From Azolla caroliniana (lineage: Eukaryota; Polypodiophyta), in NCBI GenBank assembly GCA_043228905.1, contig JBHGNT010000015.1, forward strand, positions 17,546,001-17,610,000: a stretch of 64,000 bases of DNA, written 5' to 3'. The notes beneath the pieces are model-generated. The model searched no databases. It worked only from the letters and a program-made list of their open reading frames with translations, and was not told the DNA's origin. This document shows, piece by piece, positions 1 through 9,281 of the stretch (the first letter of the stretch is position 1; every line of letters starts with the position of its first letter). The position numbers were made by a program, and so were the translations under genes.

Positions 1-863
1 CACACGCAACGCTCGCTGCGATGCCAGTTCCACACGGAGGGGAAGAGGGAGCCTGCACCCTAGGGCTGGTTGGGGAGCCCTCGGGCTCGTCAGTGCAATG
101 GGACCCTCGTGTAGAGCACGCCTCTTCCAGAACGGCCGCCTCTTGTGCCAAGCCACCTTCAGGGAGTGCACAAGCTCGCTGAACCGAGTGGGCTCTTGCG
201 CGCCAAGGAGGGAGACCTGCCAACGAACCACCTACCGTGCAAGCTCTGCATAAGCGACATGATCCAACACCTACACACACCCTCGTAGCCATGCCGGCTC
301 CCGGAGTGCTAAGAGCCAACAAGCAGGAACTCAAGGAAAGCACAGACAGTCCGCGCCACCTGCCACAACCGAACACACCACCTACGCACGCACACAGAAG
401 ACACCGAAACCCAAATAGAAAACAGAAACAACGCACCCCTACACCAAGACGAAGAAAAGGCAAAGTATATATATGTAAAGGGGAAAGATACAACCCTAAT
501 AGAGATTCGCCGCCATGGCCGCGGCGCCCCACTTCTCAAGGAGAAGAAGAAAGATTACCAAGAAGTTACTAACCCTAGAAAATTCCTAACCGCAATGACT
601 CCCGACCCAAAATGGTATACACTCATGACTCAAAATGGGCAACCCCTTTACAAAGGGCGCTCCCTTCCTTTTATAAAACAAGGAGAGGGATGCGTAACAA
701 TGTGGGATAATCCCATATTACATGGGATCCTCTGTCCCGAATTAAGTACTGTCCGGCGCCCCTATCATTTACACATTTTTACAAGGGTACGTGCACATGA
801 TGCACTCCGCCGATTCTTCCGATATTCCCCGGTTTCTCACCATGGCCCGGAATCTTCATGACA
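1..863 (-). mobile_element. LTR (TGTCG gypsy family), left end of compound, cut by window edge
   Basis: Read on the minus strand this begins TGTCATGAAGATTCC at 863 and follows the same U3 as the LTR at 14297: a pyrimidine-rich stretch, a block reading TTATCCCACATTG, and a TATA box TATAAAAGG (675 to 667). It is preceded in its own sense by a purine-rich tract GGTTTGGTGGGAGTGGA, the expected polypurine tract, which makes it a 3' LTR. The second half differs from the other family LTRs. The end lies beyond base 1, so the LTR exceeds 863 bp. Confidence 0.72.
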
Positions 864-2737
864 TCCACTCCCACCAAACCGCACGTCCACGGGTACGTGC
901 CAAGTTCGGAGAAGGGTAAGAGATTCCGGCCGGTGAGGAACCGGTCTTCCGTAATCCGCATTCCGGCTGCGAGTTGACCTTGCCAGTCCCAACCGTCGGC
1001 TCCGGTTCCTTCTCCGCGTTTGCCTCCCCGTAGGCTTGTTCGACCTGTCGATAGGCCATTCGCCAGGATCTCGTAGTGCGCGTTGCCGGGTTGTTTCTCT
1101 TTCGCGTATGAAATAAGGCGGGACCGCAGGGGCCCTGAACCGAGGAGTGTGAGAGACGAGAGGGAGAGAGAGTCGCGGAAAACACAGATGACAGAAACGA
1201 GACAATAACAATATAGATTACAGCTTGCGATGTTACAACCGGCAAGCCGATGACAAACTCTACACATACTCAACACGCATTGAAATACGTGTTGGAGCCT
1301 CTATCGGAAGCACGCGGCTTTCACACAGCAGAGGCAGCCCACTTAACCCAAATCCCTGCAACAATTGTGGTGGAGGAGAGAGCTCAGTTCCCAGTCCAAC
1401 AACACTTCGTCCTCTCTAAAAAAAACGCGCGATCCCCACTCATCCCTTTTTCTCTCCTTTTATAGCACAAGGAGAGAGAAACATTACAGACTGTTACATC
1501 ACTTTTATTCTCGGTACTAGAAAATAGAGATCCTCCTCGATTCCCTACCTAAATGCATTCATGCTACCTAGGATAATTATATCGCCTGCCTGTTCTTAAC
1601 TATGTGCATACATCAAAACAGGTGCCCGTTTGCAAGGGCCGGTTTACGCACACTATCCACTGATTCCACCTAGGGATGGTTTTCTCCGCGATAGCGTGCT
1701 TCCCGTTTGCCCTTCTTTCGACCGCTTGCACACTTCTCATCCCTTCGGATACGCGGTGTCCTTCGTCCGAGGAGCACTCGTGATGGCCCGCTTGGCCTCC
1801 GTCGACCTTCGCGTCGTCCCGATTCTCGTTCCGCGCTGATCTCCACCGCCTTCGTCCCCTCGCCGCCACCTACCTTCTCCTTGGTCTTACGTTGCCACAA
1901 CAGCTGAACTACCAAGGTCTCCGGAACCAGTCTGAAGGATCCCTCTCCGGCCTTCTACGAGAGATAATCTAGACCGGCAACCCATCTTCGCGCCTGTATT
2001 CCTGCTCTGGCACCTCCGTGTGCCGCGCATCCCCTTCTCGTGTTGGCACCGCCTGTGCCGAACTCTAGTTACTTCCGATGCACGTGTTGTTGGCCCTCAC
2101 CTAGCCAGATCGTGCATCGCCGCTTCTCCGCATACCGGTGTCCTCCGTATACAAGGAACAGCCCGTAGTAGCCCGCTTGGCCACTTTCATCTTCCACTAC
2201 TGCCACCGGTTTGGAGCCTTCCACTTGGCGTCGTCCCCTCGCCCCCACCAGCTTGTTACCTCGGGTTTGGCCTGCCACACCAGTCATTGCCACTCCGACT
2301 GAGCCGCCCAGATCTCCGAAGCGGGTGTGGAGGATCCTTCTCTGGCCCTCGATCCTGTTTCTGGCTACCGACCCGTGCAGTCTATCCCGCACCCGATTTC
2401 CGACCCGGCACCATCATGTGTCGTCTTCCACTTTCCTTGTCCGGCAGCACCTGTGCCGAATGTCGTCTCGTACTCGTGCTTCTCTTTGGCCCTTGATGGC
2501 CACTCGCACGTCTCTTGCTCTGCTCCTTGCTTACCCCTCATCGGCTTCCCTCCGAAATCGTAACCGACTGGTAAGGGTTCGGCCTTTGTCAACTTTGGCC
2601 TCGCCGGCCCCCAATCCGCTCTTCCTGCATCACCAGTTCCATCTTTAGCCTTCTTCGTTCGGCACCATTTCTGCCGAACACCGTCCCGTACCCGTGCTTT
2701 TGCTTTGGCCCTCAATGGCCACGCGCACGTCTCCCAT
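864..2737 (-). other. Left arm of the gypsy compound, outer internal part (non-coding or degraded gag-like)
   Basis: Internal sequence of the pol-less TGTCG gypsy read on the minus strand. It holds diverged copies of a GC-rich module that recurs in 5900-6650, 9282-10109 and 12090-13950, built around GTCGGCCCGAGAGCC with GTGAGACC after it. Many short open frames exist on both strands because the module is GC-rich, but none has a recognisable domain. A separate insertion occupies about 1150-1620. No RT, integrase or protease motif was seen. Confidence 0.55.
1150..1620 (-). mobile_element. Probable solo LTR inserted in the left arm, edges uncertain
   Basis: This stretch has no counterpart in the right arm, so it is an insertion. 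In minus sense it starts TGTTTTGATG at 1620 and contains a TATA box TATAAAAGG (1464 to 1456), followed by a transcribed-looking leader, as in an LTR. Neither the CA end nor a target duplication could be placed; the far edge lies between about 1140 and 1170. It does not resemble the other LTR families in this window. Confidence 0.4.
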
Positions 2738-3263
2738 TGTCGTGAAGATTTTTGTCCATAGGGGGAAACCGGGGTGGAAAGGGTAAGTCGGTGGTGTGCA
2801 ACATGTGCACACGTATACTAGGAAATGGTGTATAGAAATAAGAGGGGAAATTTTATCCCACATTGTAAGGTCCCTCCCTCCTTGGGCTATAAAAGGAAGG
2901 GATGGGTCACTTATGAAGGGGTTGCCTATTTTTGAGTGTGAGTGAGCTATACCACATAGTTCTAGAATTCCTCTTCTTCTCGTTTTAGGGTTAGGGTTTC
3001 TTATTCATCTTCTTCTTCTTAGTTGGTTAGGGTTTCCTTATATCGTTTGGTGTGGCCTATGCGGCCACCATTGTTGTAATCATTCACTTGTTTTTAATAT
3101 ATCTTGTTGTGGATCTTGCTTCCATCTATTTTGGTCTATGCTTATGTGCTACTCTCCATCTTCTCATCATGTGTTAAGCTTCCATTTCTCATCTCATTCT
3201 TCTTCCTCCACTCCCTCGTGGTCCCGCCTCGGATCCTACATGCGCTTGCGGAATATCGCGACA
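2738..3263 (+). mobile_element. 5' LTR of the pol-less gypsy element
   Basis: Starts TGTCGTGAAGATT and ends ATATCGCGACA. The U3 has TATAAAAGG at 2888-2896. Compared with the 3' copy it lacks about 13 bp near the end (the copy at 8743 has TAGTCCAAGACCC there) and carries scattered substitutions, so the insertion is not recent. Confidence 0.82.
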
Positions 3264-3267
3264 TATT

Positions 3268-3283
3268 TGGTGAACCCGACGTG
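3268..3283 (+). other. Primer-binding-like site TGGTGAACCCGACGTG
   Basis: Four bases after the 5' LTR lies TGGTGAACCCGACGTG, starting with the TGG expected from pairing with a tRNA CCA end. The same motif with one change occurs after the 5' LTR of Gypsy-1 (42040-42055, minus). I could not name the matching tRNA; it is not the initiator methionine tRNA used by the copia elements here. Confidence 0.5.
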
Positions 3284-3650
3284 AAGAGGCGGCAAGGGAG
3301 CATGGAGATGGAAGAAGACTTCGACTTCGAGGAGATGATGGCAAAGATCGTGATGGAAGCCGGACGGAAGATGGCGAAGCGAGATGCGACTCAACAAGCC
3401 GTCGAAAGGGTGGTCAATCGAGTCGGCCGGTTCAATGGGAATGAGGTCCCAAAATTTTTGGGAGCTTACAAGGCCGAGATGGCGAAAGGGGGCGTGGACG
3501 AGGTGATGCGACTAGGGTATTTTCCTCGAGTGGCGGCCGTATCGGTGCACAAGGAGGTCAAGGAGCTACGAGAAGCTCATGAGTCGTGGGTGTCCTTTGA
3601 GGGAGCCTTATTGGAAGCGTACGGGTATGCGAAACCGGACGAGCGAGGTC

Positions 3651-3655
3651 GGCAT
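3651..3655. repeat. Target-site duplication GGCAT (left copy)
   Basis: GGCAT at 3651-3655 recurs at 5238-5242, exactly bounding the nested copia derivative. It fixes the ends of that insertion and shows the gag frame before interruption. Confidence 0.85.
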
Positions 3656-4562
3656 TGACGGGGACTGAACGCTCCTTATGCACAACGCTCGGCCACAACT
3701 GAGCTTAGAATGATACACTGAAAACGGGAAATAAAACGCGACACAAAGAAGAAGAATATACACAGGAGGTTTACGTGGAAAACCCCAAACTAGGGGAAAA
3801 ACCACGGCAGCCCAGAGGCTGCAAACTGTCACTATGTAAGAATGTACAACAGTGAGTTCACTGACGCAACGACCTCGTGCTCACAGATCTTCGCCACAAG
3901 CGGCGGTTACAACAAAGGCAACGACCTCTTTCTCTCTATCTCTCTCTGTACACAGTTACGCACTCTCTCTATTCTTTTTCAAACAAGAATTACAACACTC
4001 TAAAAGTTTGCCCAAAGTCATATTTATATTAAAATGACTTTTCGGCTATTTACAAATATATCCTCGATGGACTCTCAGAAACATATTTACCAATATGTCT
4101 CCTCATCCGGTTCATACCGGGTCTGCACCATCCGGCTCTCCGTAGCCGGGTACTCCTCATCCGGTTTATACCGGGTCTGCACCATCCAGCTCTCCGTAGC
4201 CGGGTACTCCTCATCCGGTTCATACCGGGTCTGCACCATCCGGCTCTCTGTAGCCAGGTACTCCACATCCGGTTCATACCGGGTCTGCACCATCCAGCTC
4301 TCCGTAGCCGGGTACTCCTCATCCGGTTCATACCGGATCTACACCATCCGGCTCTTCGTAGCCGGGTCCTCCTCATCCGGTTCATACCGGGTCTGTACCA
4401 TCCGGCTCTCGGTAGCCGGGTACTCCTCATCCGGTTCATACCGGGTCTGCACCATCCGGCTCTCGGTAGCTGGGTACTCCTCATACAGTTTCGGCCTCGG
4501 CCGAGCTTGTTCATCAGCACTGTTCTTCTCCCTTTCCATCCGGAGGGACCTGTCTCCCAACA
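3656..4562 (-). mobile_element. 3' LTR of Copia-D with an expanded U3 array
   Basis: About 907 bp, starting TGTTGGGAGACAGG in minus sense and ending near CCCGTCA at 3656. It shares the frame of the 577-bp Copia-N LTRs (CCTCCGGATGG start, GTGGCCGAGCG near the end) but is longer because its U3 holds seven 54-bp units. Confidence 0.8.
4103..4480 (-). repeat. Seven 54-bp tandem repeats in the Copia-D LTR U3
   Basis: Units start at 4103, 4157, 4211, 4265, 4319, 4373 and 4427, each exactly 54 bp. Each unit contains two short inverted repeats of the form CCGGT...ACCGG and CCGGCT...AGCCGG. As 54 is a multiple of three, the array is open in frames on both strands, but it lies in U3 and is not coding. 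Tandem U3 repeats often act as enhancers in LTR elements; that role here is inference. Confidence 0.88.
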
Positions 4563-4572
4563 AACTCCCCCT

Positions 4573-5195
4573 TCACTCCGGCATGGGGTGTCTTACCAGT
4601 CCGATCCTCTTCCGGTACGCGCTCAGCTTGTCGGGTGTCAGCATTTTGGTCAGCATATCTGACCCGTTCCCGGCCGTGTGGATCTTCGTCAGTGCGAACT
4701 CTTGGTCATCTACTCTTTCCCGGATCCAGTGATACCTCCGTTGGATATGCTTCGTCCGGGAATGGTAGGCCGCATTCTTAGCAAGGTGGATGGCACTTTG
4801 ACTGTCGCAATAGAGTCGGTATTCCTCTTGCCGAATACCAAGCTCTCCGACGAAGTCTTTCATCCATAATATTTCCTTGCCGGCTTCCACAGCCGCCATG
4901 TACTCCGTCTCTGTGGTTGACAATGCAACCGTCTTCTGCAGCCTCGACTGCCACGAAACAGCGCCCCCTGCATATGTCATTACATACCCGGATGTAGACC
5001 GGCTGGTATCCACATCAGCCGACATGTCCGAATCGGTGAAACCGTCCAGTTGGGGTTTTCCGGAGCCGAATCGGAGACACATATTTGAAGTGCCCTTCAA
5101 ATACCGAAGTATCCATTTAACCGCGTTCCAGTGCTCCTTGCCAGGATTGCTCATGAACCGGCTCACCACTCCGACTGCGTATCTTATATCCGCAA
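4573..5195 (-). pseudogene. Copia RNase H fragment (C-terminal pol) of Copia-D
   Basis: The frame is open for about 200 codons on the minus strand (the open stretch 5235-4573 includes some LTR). It carries the copia RNase H signatures: YAVGVVSR, WNAVKWILRYLKGT, FTDSDMSADVDTSRSTSGY, ALSTTETEYMA, YCDSQSAIHLAKN and RTKHIQRRYHWIRE. Catalytic acidic positions (the Asp of TDSD, the Glu of TEYMA, the Asp of YCDS) are present. RT is missing. It is very similar to the end of the Copia-N reading frame (20771-21997). Confidence 0.88.
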
Positions 5196-5237
5196 TGTTC
5201 TTCTCCCTTTCCATCCGAAGGGACCTGTCTCCCAACA

Positions 5238-5242
5238 GGCAT
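5238..5242. repeat. Target-site duplication GGCAT (right copy)
   Basis: Second copy of GGCAT bounding Copia-D; see 3651-3655. Confidence 0.85.
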
Positions 5243-5634
5243 GAGTTGGACCGATGGGTGGCGTCGATGGAGCGCCATTGAAGCGCAATGGATGCATTCC
5301 GAGAGTTCGAGCGCCGTTTGTCTCAACTCTCGGAGCGAGATCGGAGATCGGTGGGGGCGGACAAAGTCCTCCTATTTTTGAAGACGATCCATCAAGAGGA
5401 GAGGATGGACATCTTATTCGAGCTTCAAGATGATTATGGAGCACATGGTCTCACCGAGGAGTGGTCCGAGGTGGAATGGGTGTGCCGGCAACATGATGCG
5501 AGGCGGTCGACCACAACACGACCCGCAAGTGGCGGAGAAGAGAGAGCGGCGAGTGATTACGCACTACCGCCGGAAGAGAGCTCAACGCAAAACAGTTCGG
5601 AGGAGCTCAACCTAGAAGTGCTAATACGGGAGGC

Positions 5635-6693
5635 ATGCGAGCTTGTGAAGGCGAAAATCGAAGCCGAAGAAGGGCTTATTATGGAGTCGGGCCGGAGGAG
5701 ATTGGAGGATGCGGAGGAAGAAGCCTCCCTAAGCGTAGAAGACGGGGCGGGGCCTATACGGAGGCTAGGAGAGCGTACGATGGCGACATGGGAGAGGGTG
5801 TGGAGCAAGCGACCCTCTTGCCTTGTGGTGAAGGGATGGCCATGGAGGCCGGTAACTACGGATTCGGGACATGGCGGCCCAAAACATCGAGTGGCGAGGA
5901 GACAAGCGGCGGTGCCGTGACCTTACACACACCGGCCCTAGAGGCTCCGGCAGTCGGCCCGAGTGCCGGCATGAGACCTAGAGGGACGGGTGGTGGCGGC
6001 GGCAAGGTGGGCAACTAAGATGACGACATGGCAAAGACAACGACAAGCGTAATCGAGGCTTGCACGATCGGAGGTGGGGTAACCGCGGACAACGACGTCC
6101 GGACGGAAGCGGCTACGAACACAACGAGTGGGGGTGCCGGGTCCTTACCCACACCGGCCCTAGGGGCTCCGGCAGTCGGCCCGAGTGCCGGCGTGAGACC
6201 TAGAATGACGGGCGGTGGCGGCGGCAAGGCGGGCAACCGAGACGATGACATGGAAGAGACGGCGGCAAGCGTAATCGAGGCTTGCGCGATCGGAAGCGGG
6301 GTGGCCGCGGATAACGATGACCGGACGGAGGCGGCTACAGAGACAACGAGCGACAGTGCCGCGACCTTACACACACCAGCCCTTGAGGCTCCGACAGTCA
6401 GTCCAAGAGCCCACTTGAGACCTAGAGCGATGGGCGGTGGTGGTGTCAAGGCGGGCAACCGAGACGACGACGAGGACAAGGAGGTAGCAAGCATAACCGA
6501 GGCTTGTGTGACCGGGGATGAGATAGCCACGGACCACGACGTCCGAACAAAGGTGGCTACAAACATGACATCGTCGAGTGATGGTACTGAGACTTTTCCC
6601 ACACCTATTCTAGAGACTTCGGCGGTCGGCCCCGAGAGCCCACGTGAGACGAGAGACGGACGGTGGCGACGGCAAAGCGGACGATCGAAATGA
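5635..6693 (+). pseudogene. Repeat-protein reading frame of the pol-less gypsy
   Basis: A plus-strand frame runs from 5635 to 6693, broken only by a TAA ending at 6018 where sister units have CGA. It encodes three tandem 74-residue units, each with a PTPALxAPAVGPSAG segment, a Gly-rich GGGGGKAGN segment and a TEAAT segment. It is shifted relative to the gag frame, so it may be read after a frameshift or not at all. No known domain is recognised. Composition is rich in Gly, Ala, Asp and Glu. Confidence 0.45.
5912..6577 (+). repeat. Three 222-bp tandem repeats (74 codons each)
   Basis: Units begin at 5912, 6134 and 6356, with a fourth partial unit from about 6578 to 6650. The period is a multiple of three, so reading frame is kept across units. 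Diverged single units of the same module are scattered through both arms of the compound (for example 12540-12600 and 12770-12830). Confidence 0.85.
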
Positions 6694-8742
6694 TGACGAG
6701 GAAGGTCATAGCGGGTGGAGGAGAGACCCCTCGACGCCGAGACCGGAGACTACGACGGTTGCGCCCGAGTGCGGACATAAGACCAAAGAGATGGGCGGTG
6801 GCCGTGAGGAGGCGTGGCCCGGAGCGGGCACATACGAAGAGGATGCGAGGCCCGGAACGGGCATACCGAAAGGCACCGAAGGAGAGGCCGGGAGCGGAAA
6901 CAAGGAGAGAGTCGGGAACCGACCCGAGCAGAGGACGAACCGGTCGGTAATCAGACACGACCGGAAGACGACGCGGAAGAAGATTGGAGCAAGGGCCGGT
7001 CAACCGGGCCCGAATGGAAGAAGAGCCGGCAAGGCCAGAATTGTTTTGCCGAACCCTTACCGGCCGGTTACGATCACGGAAGGGAGCCGATTGAACCGGA
7101 ACATGATCAATCGGGATCAAACCAAGCAAGGACCAAACCGGTATGATTGGAGATCGGGGAAGACGAGTCGCAACACATTGTGGGAGCCGGTGAGCGCGAG
7201 AAGGAGGCCAAGCGGGCATGATGACTACGGTTCCGTGGAAGACCGGAAATGAGCGGGACCCTCCCCACCTATTCTAGAGACTTTGACAGTTGCAGAGCAA
7301 CATAAGACCGGAGAGGCGGCGGGTGGCGGCGAGGAGTCGGAGACCGGAACGGACGAGGCTACCAGAACGGGTACCCGGTGCGTGAAGATGAACAAGCACG
7401 GCCAAGAGGGCCAAACGGAGACGGAAGGGTCTATGATGACTAAGGAAGAAGAGGCCGATGCGGAGGTCGGGACTACGGCCGGCGAAGGGCCAAGAAGCAA
7501 GCATGCAGCCGGAAGAGCGGCAACGAGTGACCGGCAACGGCAGACCGGTAGAGCCTCTGAGAGGCAAGCACGCTGCAAGAGACGGAGCGGTGAGTTGCCG
7601 AGATTGGCAGATGAACGACGAGAGCGGAGGATGGTGCGCGGAGAGAAAGAGCTATGCACCGGGGAGAGAAAAAGCGACGTCCCGGAGGACCTGTGGGGCC
7701 AAGTGGGCCAAGAGGATGGGAGTCGGGATGAAGCGGTAACGAGAGCCGCGAAGGACCCTGACACGAAGGTCGGGATGACGATACGCTCTACTACGAGAGA
7801 GCACAAAGAGCAAGGGAGAATCGAGGTGTGCGTAATGGGGTCACCTAAGGACCAAAGAATGAGTGTGCATTCGGAGGAGCTGCAACGAGTGATCAATGAT
7901 GACGGTCGGATGAAGCCTTCGAGAGGCAAGTGCGGGACGAAGGACGACGCAACGAGACACCAATATCGACGAAACGAGACGATCGCGGTCGGCATGAATG
8001 AAGGATTGTGTCTAGAGAAACGGAGGAGGTGCATGGAAAACAGAGGGTCACGCACCGTGAAGAGCAAACAAGGCATCCCAAAGGATGTGTGCGGCCGAGC
8101 GGGCCAGGCGGACCAAGAGGGTGTACCTTGGGGCGAAGCGGCAACTTCGGAGGTTGCGGGGGACACCGAAGATGAGAGCACCGACACGGATGTCGGGGAA
8201 GCAACGTACCTTTTCGAAAGGGTGTGCGGAGCGAAGCGGAATGCGAGACGTGTGATGTGGCCGTGTAAGGGCTGAGCGACAAGCACGAGGATGATTGACC
8301 ACGAAGTTTGGCGCGCGATAGTGCCGAGTCGAGGAAGCAGCCGAGGCAAGACAAGCGTGGATGAAGAGCAAATGGTGCGATATTCAGCAAACAATCGGGA
8401 AGAACGAGGATTCGTTCCAAGGTCGCACACGGAAAACGAACGAAGACAAAGAGAGGTTTGCGAAGACCGGGTTTGGCAGACCGGGCGGAGACAGTGGTTT
8501 GGCGAACTCTGTCGAGTATGGTGGATCGGATGGAGCCGACGGTTCGAGAGCATACGACAGATATGGCGGATCAGGAGGCTACGGTGGTCCATGTGGGACG
8601 GATGGGCTTGTTCGAAGTGGAAGACGAATGCGGGCAAAGCTAACAAAGACGCTAAGGACTCGGTTGACCGCCATGGCCAAAAATCTCACCTCTTTCCCCT
8701 TCTTGGCACATACCGGTGGATGTGCGGTTTGGTGGGGGCGGA
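6694..8742 (+). other. Pol-less internal region of the gypsy element
   Basis: GC-rich sequence with long open stretches (7283-8275 and 8291-8782 on the plus strand, 7225-8646 on the minus strand) but no RT, integrase, protease or zinc-knuckle motif. Opposite-strand openness points to composition rather than coding. The last 20 bases before the LTR form a purine-rich tract. The same sequence, diverged, occurs in the right arm at 13000-14296. Confidence 0.6.
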
Positions 8743-9281
8743 TGTCGTGAAGATTTTCGTCCATAGGGGGAAACCGGGGTGAAAAGGGCAAGTCGGTGGC
8801 GTGCAACATGTGCACACGTATACTAGGAAATGGTGTATAGAAATAAGAGGGGAAATTTTATCCCACATTGTAAGGTCCCTCCCTCCTTGGGCTATAAAAG
8901 GAAGGGATGGGTCACTTATGAAGGGGTTGCCTATTTTTGAGTGTGAGTGATCTATACCACATAGTTCTAGAATTCCTATTCTTATCGTTTTAGGGTTAGG
9001 GTTTCTTATTCATCTTCTTCTTCTTAGTCGGTTAGGGTTTCCTTATATCGTTTGGTGTGGCCTATGCGGCCACCATTGTTGTAATCATTCGCTTGTTTTT
9101 AATATATCTTGTTGTGGATCTTGCTTCCATCTATTTTGGTCTATGCTTATGTGCTACTCTCCATCTTCTCATCATGTGTTAAGCTTCCATTTCTCATCTC
9201 ATTCTTCTTCCTCCACTCCCTAGTCCAAGACCCTTGTGGTCCTGCCTCGGATCCTACACGTGCTCGCGGAATATCGCTACA
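8743..9281 (+). mobile_element. 3' LTR of the pol-less gypsy element
   Basis: Starts TGTCGTGAAGATT and ends ATATCGCTACA, with TATAAAAGG at 8893-8901. It aligns throughout with the 5' LTR at 2738-3263. It keeps the segment CTAGTCCAAGACCCTTGTGG near its end that recurs in the other LTRs of this family. Confidence 0.82.

Larger units (their letters stand above)
3656..5237 (-). mobile_element. Copia deletion derivative (Copia-D), LTR plus RNase H only
   Basis: In minus sense it starts TGTTGGGAGACAGG at 5237, keeps about 42 bp of the 5' LTR, jumps straight into the RNase H coding region, then has a purine tract and a full 3' LTR (4562 to 3656). Perfect GGCAT duplications flank it. Everything from inside the 5' LTR through gag, integrase and most of RT is missing, and the deletion junction is near 5195. 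Related to Copia-N (20156-22584) and the solo LTR at 10110-10829. Confidence 0.85.
3302..5920 (+). pseudogene. gag of the pol-less gypsy, split by a copia insertion and one stop
   Basis: The first part (3302-3655) starts with Met-Glu-Met-Glu and contains an Asp/Glu-rich helix followed by a conserved GRFNGNEVPKFLGAYK segment that aligns with GQFDGRNITKFLDAYK of Gypsy-1 gag (41620-42001, minus). The copia derivative at 3656-5237 then interrupts it. After the second GGCAT duplication the same frame continues at 5243, meets one TGA at 5279 and resumes at 5288-5920, where the segment around DKVLLFLKTI matches DKTLYFLKAV of Gypsy-1. This is capsid-type gag. The TGA is a likely C-to-T or G-to-A change. 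ATG 3302 is preferred because the frame upstream of it runs through the LTR. Confidence 0.62.
2738..9281 (+). mobile_element. Pol-less gypsy element (LARD-like) with both LTRs
   Basis: Two direct LTRs (2738-3263 and 8743-9281), a primer-binding-like site after the first and a purine-rich tract GGTTTGGTGGGGGCGGA before the second bound this element. Its gag start matches Gypsy-1 gag in this window (start near 42001 and second half at 34266-35297), which places it in the same family, but no protease, RT, RNase H or integrase is present between them. The internal space is filled by GC-rich repeats and a nested copia derivative (3656-5237). Flanks (CCCAT left, CCGTC right) do not form a clear duplication. 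It interrupts the left arm of the compound. It would depend on a pol-bearing relative such as Gypsy-1. Confidence 0.75.

Noticed and set aside
4103-4480. CRISPR-like array
   Set aside because: The units are contiguous without unique spacers, and the context is an LTR in a plant genome.
4034-4732. Long plus-strand frame and matching minus-strand frame over the 54-bp array
   Set aside because: The period is a multiple of three, so any frame stays open. It lies in the U3 of a copia LTR and no domain is present.
7225-8646. 473-codon minus-strand frame
   Set aside because: It is antisense to the pol-less gypsy in GC-rich DNA where plus frames are open too. Composition is Ser/Arg/Pro-rich and no domain was seen.
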